Below are positions 9,979-19,200 of a stretch of 64,000 nucleotides of DNA, one piece after another (positions within the stretch are counted from its first letter, which is position 1; every line of letters starts with the position of its first letter). The position numbers were made by a program, and so were the translations under genes. Under the pieces are notes generated by a model, which did no database searches, was not told where the DNA came from, and saw only the letters and a list, made by a program, of their open reading frames with translations. Source of the stretch: DAHUYF01 sp035623985 (GTDB lineage Bacteria; Pseudomonadota; Alphaproteobacteria; ATCC43930; CGMCC-115725); contig DASPSJ010000079.1 of the NCBI GenBank assembly GCA_035623985.1, positions 1 through 64,000 on the forward strand, written 5' to 3'.

Positions 9979-10324
9979 ATTTCATCAAGATTGGCAGCGT
10001 GGCCTGCCGCATCTGCTTACCCCATCCAAATGAGACGCGGAAGTCTGGTTGGGTCGGCGGCTAACATTCCTGTTCCTATGGCAGAACGTCTGCTTTAGGT
10101 TATTGGGCACTTCAAAGTTGCCCTTCCGCTTCCGGCCCAGACCCGGCATTGATCCGAACGTCCGGTTTCAGTGCGACATAGTCCGCAAGCGGACTGACCG
10201 CTTTCCACCCCATAGCGGCCACTCGCGGCGTCACGGTCGAAGGGCAGCACATCTCCGACGAACCGCTCGGCGCGGCCAATGCCCGGAATGAGGCTGGGAC
10301 CCGCCGGCTTTATGGGGTTTGACC
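9979..10324. other. Intergenic region, no gene seen
   Basis: About 345 bases between the HNH gene and the LLM oxidoreductase stop. Short overlapping frames are not gene-like. It includes another AAGCGGAC word near 10187 with a nearby complementary CCGCTT, giving weak dyad symmetry. Nothing else was found. Confidence 0.5.
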
Positions 10325-11557
10325 CTAATCCCCCTTTCCGCCCGCCTCCTTCGCCGCCATGCGCGCCTTGAGCTGCTCGGGCGTGAGGCGGACGATGTCC
10401 TCGTTCTGATGCGCGTAGAGATCGTAGGGCTCGGTGTCGAGATCCTCGAGCACGAGACGGCCGGCGAGCACCGCCTCCTTCCAGGCCGCCTGCTCGCTCT
10501 CGCGCGCGTGGAACTCGGGCATCACCTCGGCCGCGAAGAGCGCGAGGCTGTCGCAGATGTCCTGATGGCTGGTGCGGCCGGCCTGGTTGAGCAGGATGAC
10601 CTGGTCGACATGCGCCGCCTCGAACTGCCGCAGGCGGGCGCGCAGCGTGGCGGGCGAGCCGACGAGGCCGCTCTTCAGCGCCGCCTGCGCCTTCTCCGTG
10701 CCGCGCCAGGCCTGATACTCCCGCCAGAGATTGCTGGTGCCGGGCGCGTCGACGCCTTTGCGGCCGTAATAGGAGAGCGCGAAGATGAAGAAGGTCCAGC
10801 CCGACGCTTTCTCGATCGCCTCGGCGTCGGTCGGCGCGCACATGAAGCCGTTGACGATGGCGATATTGGCGTTGCGGGGGTAGTCGGCGAGCGGCCGCGG
10901 ATGATGCAGCAGCGTGTTGTAGTAGCGGTTGACCCAGGCGCGCGCCGCCTCGGGCGAGACGAAGCTGAAGCCCAGCGCCCCCATGCCCCATTCGCCGGCC
11001 TTGGCGATGGTCTGGATGTTGGAGCAGGCGACCCACAGCGGCGGATGCGGCTTCTGCAGCGGCTTCGGAATGACGTTGCGCGCGGGGAAGTCGTAATATT
11101 GGCCGTGGAACTCCCAGTTGTCGCGGGTGAACATCGGCACGATGGCCTTGACCGCCTCCTCCCAGCGCTCGCGCTTGTCGCGCACGCGAACGGCGAAGGG
11201 GTGAAGCTCCGCCGGCCCCGCCGCCTCGCCCATGCCGAGCTCGACGCGGCCGCCGGAGACGAGGTCGAGGGTGGCGACGCGCTCGGCGACGCGCTGCGGC
11301 TGGTTGGTGGTGAGCTGGACGACGCCGTGGCCGAGGCGGATGCGGCTGGTGCGCTGGCTCGCCGCGGCGAGGAACACCTCGGGCGCCGAGCAATGGGAAT
11401 ATTCCTCGAGGAAATGATGCTCCACCGCCCAGACGCAGTCATAGCCGAGCCGGTCGGCGAGCTCGACCTCGGCGAGCGAATTCCGCAGCAGCGCGTACTC
11501 GTCGGTCTCGCTCCAGGGACGCGGAAGCTGATGCTCGTAGAAAATGCCGAACTTCAT
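10325..11557 (-). CDS. LLM-class flavin-dependent oxidoreductase
   Basis: Protein of 410 residues of the bacterial-luciferase-like monooxygenase superfamily, which uses reduced FMN or F420 to oxidise small organic substrates. Visible hallmarks are the N-terminal MKFGIFYEHQLPRPW, the CVWAVEHHF strand-loop with the conserved paired His, RIRLGHGV followed by HPQR-like NQPQRVAERVATLD, and SGGRVELGMGE at the flavin edge. Family length is about 340-400. GGGAGGA lies nine bases upstream of ATG 11557. It is followed (in transcription order) by the accessory region and preceded by the ABC-2 exporter operon on the same strand, with a 69-base gap. Substrate unknown. Confidence 0.88.
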   Translation of the reverse strand: MKFGIFYEHQLPRPWSETDEYALLRNSLAEVELADRLGYDCVWAVEHHFLEEYSHCSAPEVFLAAASQRTSRIRLGHGVVQLTTNQPQRVAERVATLDLVSGGRVELGMGEAAGPAELHPFAVRVRDKRERWEEAVKAIVPMFTRDNWEFHGQYYDFPARNVIPKPLQKPHPPLWVACSNIQTIAKAGEWGMGALGFSFVSPEAARAWVNRYYNTLLHHPRPLADYPRNANIAIVNGFMCAPTDAEAIEKASGWTFFIFALSYYGRKGVDAPGTSNLWREYQAWRGTEKAQAALKSGLVGSPATLRARLRQFEAAHVDQVILLNQAGRTSHQDICDSLALFAAEVMPEFHARESEQAAWKEAVLAGRLVLEDLDTEPYDLYAHQNEDIVRLTPEQLKARMAAKEAGGKGD

Positions 11558-11626
11558 GCGGTCCTCCCGCGGCCCAGTCTAGCCGCGCCGCGCCGCGGGC
11601 TGCAAAGCGTGCGTTTTGCCGCCGCC

Positions 11627-12433
11627 TCACTCGCCGGTCTGGAGCAGCGCGCCGCGGCGGCGGGCGCCGCGGAAGGCGTAAAGGAAGACGACGCCGCCGA
11701 CCCCGAGATAGACGAGGTCCAGCACCACGGCGGCGATGAAGTGGTCGAGGCGGAAGACGTGCTCGAACATCACCGCGCGCATGCCCTCGAAGACATGCGC
11801 CGAGGGCAGCACATAGGCGACATATTGCAGCCAGAGCGGCAGCACCGAGAGCGGGTAATAGACCGCGCTCGCCGGCGCCAGCAGGAAGACGGCGAGCCAG
11901 GCCAGGCTCTCGGCGCCAAGGCCCTGACGGAACAGCAGGGCGCCGATGAGCAGCCCCAGCCCCCAGCCCATCGCCAGCAGCAGCACGAAGAAGGCGATGA
12001 GCGGCAGCCCCAGCGTGAAGATCGAGTAATGATAGAGCGGGATCGCCAGCAGCATCGCCGGCAAGACGCCGATGACGATGCGGATCAGGCTCATGGTGAC
12101 CAGCGCGATCATCCATTCATAGGGCCTGAGCGGCGTGACGAAGAGATGGCCGAGATTGCGCGACCACAGCTCCTCGAGAAAGGAGATGGAGACGCCGAGC
12201 TGGCCGCGGAACATCACGTCCCACAGCATCACCGCCGCCAGCATCACGCCGCCGGCGCGCGCGACGTAGGAGCTGTTGGTCATGAGGAACTGGCTGGTGA
12301 AGCCCCACAGCACCATCTGGATCGCCGGCCAATAGAGCAGCTCGAGCGCGCGCGGCCAGGAGCTGCGCAAGAGATAGAGATAGCGCAGCAGCATGGCGCC
12401 GATCCGGGCGGGGGAGAAGCCGGCGGCGCTCAT
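11627..12433 (-). CDS. ABC-2 type transporter permease
   Basis: Integral membrane protein of 268 residues with about six transmembrane segments, e.g. MLAAVMLWDVMF, IAFFVLLLAMGWGLGLLIG, LAWLAVFLLAPASAVYY and FIAAVVLDLVYLGVGG. The ABC-2 signature region before the last helices (YPLSVLPLWLQYVAYVLP followed by HVFEGMR) is clear. It pairs with the ATPase encoded just upstream: ATG 12433 overlaps that gene's TGA by four bases. Such pairs export drugs, lipids or polysaccharide; the substrate is not evident. Confidence 0.9.
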   Translation of the reverse strand: MSAAGFSPARIGAMLLRYLYLLRSSWPRALELLYWPAIQMVLWGFTSQFLMTNSSYVARAGGVMLAAVMLWDVMFRGQLGVSISFLEELWSRNLGHLFVTPLRPYEWMIALVTMSLIRIVIGVLPAMLLAIPLYHYSIFTLGLPLIAFFVLLLAMGWGLGLLIGALLFRQGLGAESLAWLAVFLLAPASAVYYPLSVLPLWLQYVAYVLPSAHVFEGMRAVMFEHVFRLDHFIAAVVLDLVYLGVGGVVFLYAFRGARRRGALLQTGE

Positions 12434-13191
12434 TGCGCCGCCTCGCGCGCGGGCCCGCCGGCGCGCGCGATCTCGAGGAACACCTGCTCGAGCGTGTCGC
12501 GGCCGTAGCGCTCGATGAGCGCGCGCGGGCTGCCGCGATCGACGATGCGCCCCCGCCGCATCATCATGACCTCGGAGCAGAGCCGCTCCACCTCGCCCAT
12601 GTTGTGCGAGGCGAGCAGGATGGTGGCGCCGCTCTCTTCGCGGTAGCGCTCGAGATACCCCCGCACCCAATCGGCCGTGTCGGGATCGAGCGAGGCGGTC
12701 GGCTCGTCGAGCAGCAGCAGCGCCGGCGCGTTGAGCAGCGCCTTGGCGAGCGCGACGCGGGTCTTCTGGCCCGCGCTCAACTTGCCGGTTTGCATCGCCA
12801 GGAAGTCGCCGATCTGCAGATCCCGCGCCAGCGTCTCGATGCGCGCGTCGAGATCGGCGACGCCGTAGAGCCGGCCGTAGACGGTGAGGTTCTGGCGCAC
12901 GGTCAGGCGGTGCGGCAAGTCGACATAGGGCGAGGAGAAGTTCATGCGCGGCAGCACGCGGTAGCGGTGGCGCAGCATGTCCTCGCCGAGGACGCGGACG
13001 CGCCCGGCGGTCGGCAGCAGCAGGCCGAGCAGCATCGACAAGGTGGTGGTCTTGCCGGCGCCGTTGCCGCCGAGCAGCGCCGCGGTCACGCCGCGGCCGA
13101 CGGCGAAATCGATGCCGTCGACGGCGAGCGTCGCGCCGAAGCGCTTGGTCAGCGCGGAGACTTCCACGACGGGGTCGGACACGCGGCGCAC
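12430..13191 (-). CDS. ABC transporter ATP-binding protein (ABC-2 exporter)
   Basis: ATPase of 253 residues. Walker A is GGNGAGKTTT near residue 42, the signature is LSAGQKTR, and Walker B with the catalytic Glu is LLLLDEPTASLD. The H-loop follows in LLASHNMGEVERL. The order and spacing match the drug/lipid exporter ATPases that work with ABC-2 permeases. It is translationally coupled to the permease gene (ATGA overlap). The start lies 118 bases from the divergent regB start, so the gap holds promoters for both directions. Confidence 0.92.
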   Translation of the reverse strand: MRRVSDPVVEVSALTKRFGATLAVDGIDFAVGRGVTAALLGGNGAGKTTTLSMLLGLLLPTAGRVRVLGEDMLRHRYRVLPRMNFSSPYVDLPHRLTVRQNLTVYGRLYGVADLDARIETLARDLQIGDFLAMQTGKLSAGQKTRVALAKALLNAPALLLLDEPTASLDPDTADWVRGYLERYREESGATILLASHNMGEVERLCSEVMMMRRGRIVDRGSPRALIERYGRDTLEQVFLEIARAGGPAREAAQ

Positions 13192-13309
13192 TATGGCGCA
13201 AAGCCCGCCCGGGGCAAAGCGCGCGGGCGCCGCCTCGGCCGCGCCGGGCGGGCATGCGCGCGGCGCATCGATGGCCTATAATAACGGCCGCGGGAAAGGC
13301 GAAGAGCGC

Positions 13310-14659
13310 ATGGCGCAACACGGCGAGGCACCGCTTCTGATGCAGCGCGCGGGGACCGACGTCTCGGTCAGCCTGCGCATGCTCGTGCTCATCCGCTGGG
13401 TGGTGGTGGCGGGCCAGGCGGCGACGATCCTGCTGGTGCATTACGGGCTGGGCTTCATGCTGCCGATCGAGGGAGCGCTCGCCGTCGTCGCCGCCTCGGC
13501 GGCGCTCAACATCGCCGCGAGCTGGCCGCGCCGCGCCTCGGCGCGGCTGGGCGACCGCGGCGCCGCGTTCTATCTCGCCTATGACATGCTGCAGCTCGGC
13601 CTGCTGCTGTTCCTGACCGGCGGGCTGCAGAATCCCTTCGCCATGCTGATGCTGGCGCCGGTGACGGTGGCGGCCACGATCCTGTCGCGGCGCAGCGTGT
13701 TCCGGCTGTCGACCTTGACCGTCGTGGCGATCAGCCTCATCGCGGTGGTCCATCTGCCGCTGCCCTGGCGCGACGCGCCGCTGCCGCCGCCGCCGCTCTA
13801 CGTCTTCGGCGTGTGGACGGCGCTGGTGCTGGCCACCGTGTTTATCGCCGGCTATACCTGGAACGTGGCCGAGGAGGCGCGGCGCATGCGCGACGCCTTC
13901 ACCGCGACGCAGCTCGCGCTGGCCCGCGAGCAGCGCGTCTCGGCGATGGGCGGCATCGCCGCCGCCGCGGCGCATCAGCTCGGCTCGCCGCTTGCCACCA
14001 TCGCCGTCGTCGCCAAGGAGCTGGTGCGCGACCTGCCGCCGAACAGCCCCTACGCCGAGGACGCGCTGCTGCTGCTGAGCCAGAGCGAGCGCTGCCGCAC
14101 CATCCTCGCCGATCTCGCGCAGCAGCGCGAGGCCGAGACCGGCTCGCCCTTCACCACGCGGCTACCGTTCTCGGCGCTGGTCGAAGCGGCGGGCGAGCCG
14201 CACCGCGTCCCGGGCAAGACCATCACCTACAGCACCGCCGCCGGGCGCGACGCCGAGGCGATGCCGGTGGAGGAGCCGCTGGTGGCGCGCAGCCCCGAGA
14301 TCATGCACGGGCTCGGCAATCTCATCCAGAACGCCGGCCAGTTCGCCAGCCGCGCGGTCGACGTCACCACGAGCTGGAGCGAGGAGACGGTGGCGGTCGA
14401 CATCGTCGACGACGGCCCGGGCTTTCCGCAATCGGTTCTCGCGCGCATCGGCGAGCCCTATATCTCCGGCAGGAGCGGCGCGGCGGAAGAGCATATGGGG
14501 CTCGGCATCTTCATCGCCCAGAGCCTCCTGGAGCGCACCGGCGCGCGCGTCAGCTTCGCCAATCTTCCCGACGGCGGCGCGCAGGTGGTTGTCGAATGGC
14601 GCCGGCCCATGCTCGAGGGCGCGGACGGCAAGATGGCGGTGAAAGAGGCCGGAGAATGA
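13310..14659 (+). CDS. regB: Redox-sensing histidine kinase RegB/PrrB/ActS
   Basis: Membrane sensor kinase of 449 residues controlling photosynthesis, respiration and fixation genes according to redox state in alphaproteobacteria. The N-terminal half has six hydrophobic segments. The ubiquinone-binding GGLQNPF is at residues 104-110. The H-box AAHQLGSPLAT carries the phosphoacceptor His222, with the family's LGSPL variant. The redox-active Cys is Cys262 in SERCRTILADL. The ATPase domain follows with GNLIQNAGQFA (N-box), DDGPGFP (G1) and GLGIFIA (G2). ATG 13310 is chosen because it begins the conserved part; an in-frame ATG at 13271 is possible. The stop overlaps the regA start (ATGA). This tandem regB-regA order differs from the divergent arrangement of Rhodobacter. 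Confidence 0.93.
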   Translation: MAQHGEAPLLMQRAGTDVSVSLRMLVLIRWVVVAGQAATILLVHYGLGFMLPIEGALAVVAASAALNIAASWPRRASARLGDRGAAFYLAYDMLQLGLLLFLTGGLQNPFAMLMLAPVTVAATILSRRSVFRLSTLTVVAISLIAVVHLPLPWRDAPLPPPPLYVFGVWTALVLATVFIAGYTWNVAEEARRMRDAFTATQLALAREQRVSAMGGIAAAAAHQLGSPLATIAVVAKELVRDLPPNSPYAEDALLLLSQSERCRTILADLAQQREAETGSPFTTRLPFSALVEAAGEPHRVPGKTITYSTAAGRDAEAMPVEEPLVARSPEIMHGLGNLIQNAGQFASRAVDVTTSWSEETVAVDIVDDGPGFPQSVLARIGEPYISGRSGAAEEHMGLGIFIAQSLLERTGARVSFANLPDGGAQVVVEWRRPMLEGADGKMAVKEAGE

Positions 14660-15246
14660 CCGACGAAACGCATCCCCAGGCGACGCCGTCGCCCTCGGTG
14701 CTCGAGGGCTGGCCCGATTCCGAGCGGCGCCTGCTGCTGGTCGACGACGACGCGCCGCTGTGCCAGCGGCTGGCGCGCGCCATGGAGCGGCGCGGCTTCA
14801 TCGTCGCCACCGCCGACAGCGTCGCCTCCGGCATCGCCGCGGTGAGCGAGAACGCCCCGGCCTTCGCCGTGGTCGATTTGCGCCTCGCCGACGGCAGCGG
14901 GCTCGAGATCGTCAAGGCTTTACGCAAGGCGCGGCCGGGCGCGCGCATCGTCATGCTGACCGGCTATGGCAACATCGCCACCGCGGTCGCCGCGGTCAAA
15001 GCCGGCGCGCTCGACTACCTGCCGAAGCCGGCGGACGCCGACGCGGTCGAGCGCGCGCTGCTGGCGAGCGACGCGCTGCTGCCGCCGCCGCCGGAAGACC
15101 CGATGTCCGCCGACCGCGTGCGCTGGGAGCACATCCAGCGCGTCTTCGAGCAATGCGACCGCAACGTCTCGGAGACGGCGCGCCGCCTCAAGATGCACCG
15201 GCGGACGCTGCAGCGCATCCTGGGCAAGCACGCGCCCCGAAGCTGA
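14656..15246 (+). CDS. regA: Response regulator RegA/PrrA/ActR
   Basis: DNA-binding response regulator of 196 residues, partner of RegB. The receiver domain has the acidic pocket LLLVDDDAP (residues 27-34), the phosphoacceptor Asp74 in AVVDLRLADGSG, the Thr of MLTGYGNIATAV and the Lys of YLPKPAD. A short proline-rich linker (LLPPPPEDPMSADRV) leads to the Fis-type helix-turn-helix NVSETARRLKMHRRTLQRIL, as in all RegA proteins. It has about 12 extra N-terminal residues compared with Rhodobacter RegA. ATG 14656 overlaps the regB stop by four bases, so production of the pair is coupled. Confidence 0.94.
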   Translation: MTDETHPQATPSPSVLEGWPDSERRLLLVDDDAPLCQRLARAMERRGFIVATADSVASGIAAVSENAPAFAVVDLRLADGSGLEIVKALRKARPGARIVMLTGYGNIATAVAAVKAGALDYLPKPADADAVERALLASDALLPPPPEDPMSADRVRWEHIQRVFEQCDRNVSETARRLKMHRRTLQRILGKHAPRS

Positions 15247-15334
15247 GGGGGCGAAGGATCAACCACGGGAGCGCTTGCCGCCGCGCCGCCGTCGGATCGA
15301 AGTCCGCGGCGGGACGCCGCCGTGCAAGAATATC

Positions 15335-16426
15335 CTATCGTCCCTGCCCGCCGCAGCTAAAGTCACGCAAGCTGCGTATCGCGCCGGGCACCGGGCCGTC
15401 AAAAGCCATCAGATGCTCCGGCTCGGAAAAGCACCACGCGAACGACCCCCAGGCAAGGCTGGCAACGGTCTTTTTGAAGGCCGCGTGGTGGCGGCTCTGA
15501 AATGCCGTGAGAAAGAGCGCCTGCGTCGGCCTAAAACCAGCCGCCGACATGATCTCAAGGAATTGCCGCCGCCGGTCCTCGTGCATAGGCCCATCGGTCG
15601 CCACGACCTCGACAAATACGAACAAGAGCTCGTCTTCGCCGGTATCGGCAAGGATGACATCCGGCAGAAGCTTTTCCGGCTTGATTTCGATTCCGAGAGC
15701 CTTCAGCAGCCTGTCATCTTTCTCGACCACTTTCTTCCCGCTTTCGGAAATCCAAGGAACCGCCGGATTGACCAGAAATCGCGGCGCAAACACTTCGATC
15801 ACCGCCTTGGTGATAATCGAGGAAAGTCCGGGTGCCATGACGCGCGTTTCGCCGTTCGGCAAAGCGACGGGAACCTTGGATTTTGCACCCGTCGCCGCGA
15901 TCTGAAGAATTTTTACGGTTGCGAGCGCGTTCCGCGTCAGATGTTTATCCCGCCAGGCCGCAGCGGCAGCACGGAATTCCGCCTCGCCCAACCCCGGATC
16001 GAACAGCGCCGCGAGATCGCCGCGCAAGACGTATCGTCCCTTACTTGAAGCGGTCGGCACGTCCGGCTTGACCAGAACGGCGCCCAGCGCCACCAGCCCG
16101 TAGCGCAGCGTGTCGTCGCGGATAGACTCGCGCGTGTTTTCCTTGTACCAGCGATCCGCGGGCTCGGGCGTCCCTGGCCGCTTTACGGCCTCAAGATAGG
16201 CCATGCGCGCGGCATCACTCGTTTTGGCAGCCTGGCCACTGCCCATCCGATAAACGAATTTGGGCGCCAGCCATTCGCCGCCCTCGATCGCACCCACATA
16301 CAGCATCGTGAAAATCGTTCGGGCGGCGGCCAAGCTCGTGCATCTCGTCCGCTCGGGCGTCCCCTCAGGAAAGACAACCTGAAGTCGCGCGCGGATACCA
16401 TCCACGTCAAGCAGCGCCGGCAGCAT
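15335..16426 (-). CDS. Type II restriction endonuclease, BsuBI/PstI family
   Basis: Protein of 363 residues resembling the BsuBI/PstI restriction enzyme family. The N-terminal helical half contains ERTRCTSLAAARTIFTMLYVGAI. The C-terminal catalytic half holds KLLPDVILADTGEDELLFVF, then VEVVATDGPMHEDRRRQF, the Asp/Glu cluster in the PD-(D/E)xK-like fold of this family, and GFRPTQALFLTAFQSR. It overlaps the 3' end of the upstream methyltransferase gene by 20 bases in another frame, making a compact M-R operon. PstI is 326 and BsuBI 316 residues, so this protein is slightly longer. Cognates of these enzymes cut CTGCAG; the specificity here is not determined by inspection. Confidence 0.85.
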   Translation of the reverse strand: MLPALLDVDGIRARLQVVFPEGTPERTRCTSLAAARTIFTMLYVGAIEGGEWLAPKFVYRMGSGQAAKTSDAARMAYLEAVKRPGTPEPADRWYKENTRESIRDDTLRYGLVALGAVLVKPDVPTASSKGRYVLRGDLAALFDPGLGEAEFRAAAAAWRDKHLTRNALATVKILQIAATGAKSKVPVALPNGETRVMAPGLSSIITKAVIEVFAPRFLVNPAVPWISESGKKVVEKDDRLLKALGIEIKPEKLLPDVILADTGEDELLFVFVEVVATDGPMHEDRRRQFLEIMSAAGFRPTQALFLTAFQSRHHAAFKKTVASLAWGSFAWCFSEPEHLMAFDGPVPGAIRSLRDFSCGGQGR

Positions 16427-18212
16427 CTGTTCTCTTGTAAGCCGCCGAAATCACGGCCTCGATTTTCTCCCTGGAGGCGGAGGCATCGAGCAACTTGCGC
16501 AATTTGTCGAGCACCGGCGGCGAGGGAAGCGGCAGCTCCTCGAGCTCAAAAGCGGAGACCGCGACCGAGCCATTGATGCAGCGAAATGCCTCGTCGACGA
16601 CGCCGCTGTTGAGCAACGCGGCAATGACCGCCGGCGGCAGCTTCGGATCGGGGCCGAGCGCGCGCACCATGTTGAGGTGATTCTCGATCGCGACCCCTTT
16701 GTGACGACGGATGAACTCGACCGGCAACTCGGCGGCGATAAGGCGGCGCGATTGCTCTTTTGCCGTCGTTCGCTGCAGCAGCACGCAGGGCCTGTCGACG
16801 ATCAGCCAGTCATCTTTCGGGCGATCGGCGACGAACCAAGGCGCATGGTTGCGCTTCTCGCTGCGCCAAAGGAACCGGCCATCGGCGGTCACGGATTCCG
16901 CCCAGATCACGGGGTAGGCCCCCGGAACTTTCTCGCGGCGGAATTGGGTCTTGAACCGATTCCACACGAGCGGACCCGTCGAGACGCCATAGCCGTAGTG
17001 AGCGAGCCGATAGGGCATCGAGCCAAGCCGGCGCACGAAGCGCGCCTGATCGGCCGACCGCGGCAGCAACCACGGCGCCTCGGGGCGCGACGGAAGCGCA
17101 ATTTTTCCCGCTTTGCGATAGCGGGAACCTTGCGATCCGACCGCGATAAATCCAACCGAACCGCCGCGCGCGGCAACGCCCCGCCGATAGGTCGCCAACA
17201 TCGTCTCCTGGAGCACGTCGGTAAATACGCCGTCTCGCTCGCCGACGAAATCGACGGCGAGCGGCGTCGCCTCGGTGACGAGCAATGCCCTGAGGGATTT
17301 GTAGTAAAGCCCCGACAGCATCGAGGTCGGCGTGACGTAGCCGATAACGCCGCCCGGCTTCACCCAGCGAAGCGCGGCATCGGTGAAGAGCCCATAAAGG
17401 TTCGCATGCCCATGAAGACTCCGCGCGAATTGCCCGCGGCGTTCAACCGACAAGGAGGTCCGGCCATAAGGCGGATTGCCGATCACGAGATCGTAGACGG
17501 GCTCGGCGGCCAAACTCAGCGCCAAACTGTCGCGCGCCTCCACCACCTGCGGAACCGATTTGCGCGCGGCAGAGGCGAGATCGCGCAGCATCATCTCGAT
17601 CATGGCCTGTGCGAGCCAAGCGCCAAACGGGTCGACGTCAACGCCCCGCAACCGGGCACTGATTTGTTGCAGAATGAACGCCGGCTCCGTGCCCGCCAGA
17701 GCGTCCGCCATGCGGCGGGCAACAGGCAACAGAAACGCCCCGCCGCCGCAGGCCGGATCCAGGACACGAGCCGACCGCCAGCTCACGCCGGCTTCCTCGG
17801 CCATCGTCAAAAGCCGCTCCGCCAGCTCCGGCGGGGTATAGAAGATGCCGTGCGCGGCACGATACGGAGCGGGAAGCGCCGTCGTATAAATCTCGCCGAT
17901 AAAACGCGCGAGCGAGCGAGCGTCGTATTCCGCGGCCGCTTCGCCAAACCGTTCGGCCCCGCTTCGCGCCTCCGTCGACAAAGCCGCGATGCCGAGAGTT
18001 TCGGGAAGAGGCGCAGGACCGGCCGGCATTTGCCGCGCCCGCCAGCACGTGCAAACGACCGCATGCGCGAAGGTTTGCGCGAAAGCCAAGCGCCCGTCCA
18101 GCGGCGCACGGCACGCCAGCTCGCGAACAAGCTCCTGTTCAACGGCGGGGAGGCTTATGGCGATGCGCGGCAAGCCGGTCAATTCCAACTGAAGATTCAA
18201 GCGTTTGCCCAT
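16407..18212 (-). CDS. N6-adenine DNA methyltransferase of the BsuBI/PstI-type R-M system
   Basis: Protein of 601 residues. The AdoMet-binding motif I is LDPACGGGAF (residues 151-160) and the catalytic motif IV is NPPYG at 246-250, giving the order of a gamma-class N6-adenine methyltransferase. A preceding HGIFYTPPELAERLL helix is typical of Eco57I/TaqI-like enzymes. The C-terminal third, with KGVAIENHLNMVRAL and LLNSGVVDEAFRCINGS, is the target-recognition part. It is the first gene of the pair, so methylation is produced before restriction. The start at ATG 18212 fits the upstream intergenic gap. Together with the endonuclease it should both protect and restrict, and can behave as an addictive mobile unit. 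Confidence 0.9.
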   Translation of the reverse strand: MGKRLNLQLELTGLPRIAISLPAVEQELVRELACRAPLDGRLAFAQTFAHAVVCTCWRARQMPAGPAPLPETLGIAALSTEARSGAERFGEAAAEYDARSLARFIGEIYTTALPAPYRAAHGIFYTPPELAERLLTMAEEAGVSWRSARVLDPACGGGAFLLPVARRMADALAGTEPAFILQQISARLRGVDVDPFGAWLAQAMIEMMLRDLASAARKSVPQVVEARDSLALSLAAEPVYDLVIGNPPYGRTSLSVERRGQFARSLHGHANLYGLFTDAALRWVKPGGVIGYVTPTSMLSGLYYKSLRALLVTEATPLAVDFVGERDGVFTDVLQETMLATYRRGVAARGGSVGFIAVGSQGSRYRKAGKIALPSRPEAPWLLPRSADQARFVRRLGSMPYRLAHYGYGVSTGPLVWNRFKTQFRREKVPGAYPVIWAESVTADGRFLWRSEKRNHAPWFVADRPKDDWLIVDRPCVLLQRTTAKEQSRRLIAAELPVEFIRRHKGVAIENHLNMVRALGPDPKLPPAVIAALLNSGVVDEAFRCINGSVAVSAFELEELPLPSPPVLDKLRKLLDASASREKIEAVISAAYKRTDAAGAA

Positions 18213-19200
18213 GCCCCCTCCGCACCCGCAGCGCAGAACATATCATGAATCTTAACGCAGGAAAATGCCTTGTTTCAGTTGCGCAAACGTCGGCGTGGAA
18301 TTCCGGCTGCCCGCCCGGAGTGGGCAACTCCGATACCAAGCGTGCGCCGAAAGCAAACGCCGGCGCAGGGTGACGATGCGTTCAATTGTGCGCCCAATCC
18401 CTCGTCCTCCCTCAGCGGGGATGCGGCCCGGCGCGCCGCTCGAGGGCGCGTCCTCCGTCATGATGACCCACGCGCCGGCGCGAGAAGCGCGCCTCGGCCC
18501 GCGGCGGCCTGGTCTCGCAGCACTTTTCCTTGAGCGCGCGGCAACGGAGGAGAGGGGCGCGGTCGACGTCCTCGACGGTACGCGGGAGGATGATCTTGAC
18601 CCGCTCCCGCTCGCCCCACCCCGTCAACGGGCCGACCGACAGGCAATCGACGACACCCCGATATAGGGAAGCGGCCACGCATCTGCCGGCGTCGGGCCGG
18701 CCCTCGCGGTTTTTGGAATAATTCCGGTCAATCGAACAGAGCCCGGCGGATGAAGCTCTTTCTCCCGGCCGAGGCACCCCGGCGGTGGAAAATTTCCGAA
18801 ACCACGGCGCGGACGAAAAACTTCTTGACAGAGCGGCTATGCCGCGGCAACTTTTCAGTGAACCTATATTTGTGAAACTCCGTATGGTTGCCAAAAAGGA
18901 CGGCTAGGAGCCCGCATGCGATTGCTCGTTCCCTCATGTCTCGTGCTGCCGATGGCCGATGTCTAACCCGCATCTTGAGATGAGCGCCGCGGAATGAGTT
19001 TTTCGTCAACTGCCGGTTACCGGGCTTGGCCGTCGGGCGATCGCAAAACCCGTGATCCAGCCAAGCAAAAAGACCAACCAAGTCCACGGTTGGAAGGCGC
19101 GGCGCCGCATTACACCGCGCGGTTGTAGCGCGGCGAAAAAGCTTCATGCGTGCCGCCATCAGCGATTGTCGATCGACCCTGCCAGTTCGGGAGCGGCCAC
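18213..19200. other. Long intergenic region, no gene supported
   Basis: Nearly 1 kb between the R-M operon and the NRPS-like gene. Open frames on both strands are broken, arginine-rich and unlike known proteins. A minus-strand frame around 18412-18670 (containing CLSVGPLTGWGERERVKI) looks slightly protein-like but lacks a ribosome binding site and ends in low complexity. The stretch around 18800-18900 is less GC-rich, with TTGACA at 18825-18830 but no good -10 at the right distance. This may be decayed sequence bordering the R-M insertion. Confidence 0.45.

Noticed and set aside
10319..13281. Long plus-strand frames opposite the LLM oxidoreductase and ABC-2 exporter
   Set aside because: Shadows of well-supported minus-strand genes, with no domain features.
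13277..13282. Perfect TATAAT hexamer upstream of regB
   Set aside because: No -35-like sequence at 16-18 bases upstream, and it lies inside a possible longer regB start; not strong enough to call a promoter.
18412..18894. Minus-strand frame between the R-M operon and the NRPS-like gene
   Set aside because: No ribosome binding site, no recognisable domain and arginine-rich ends.
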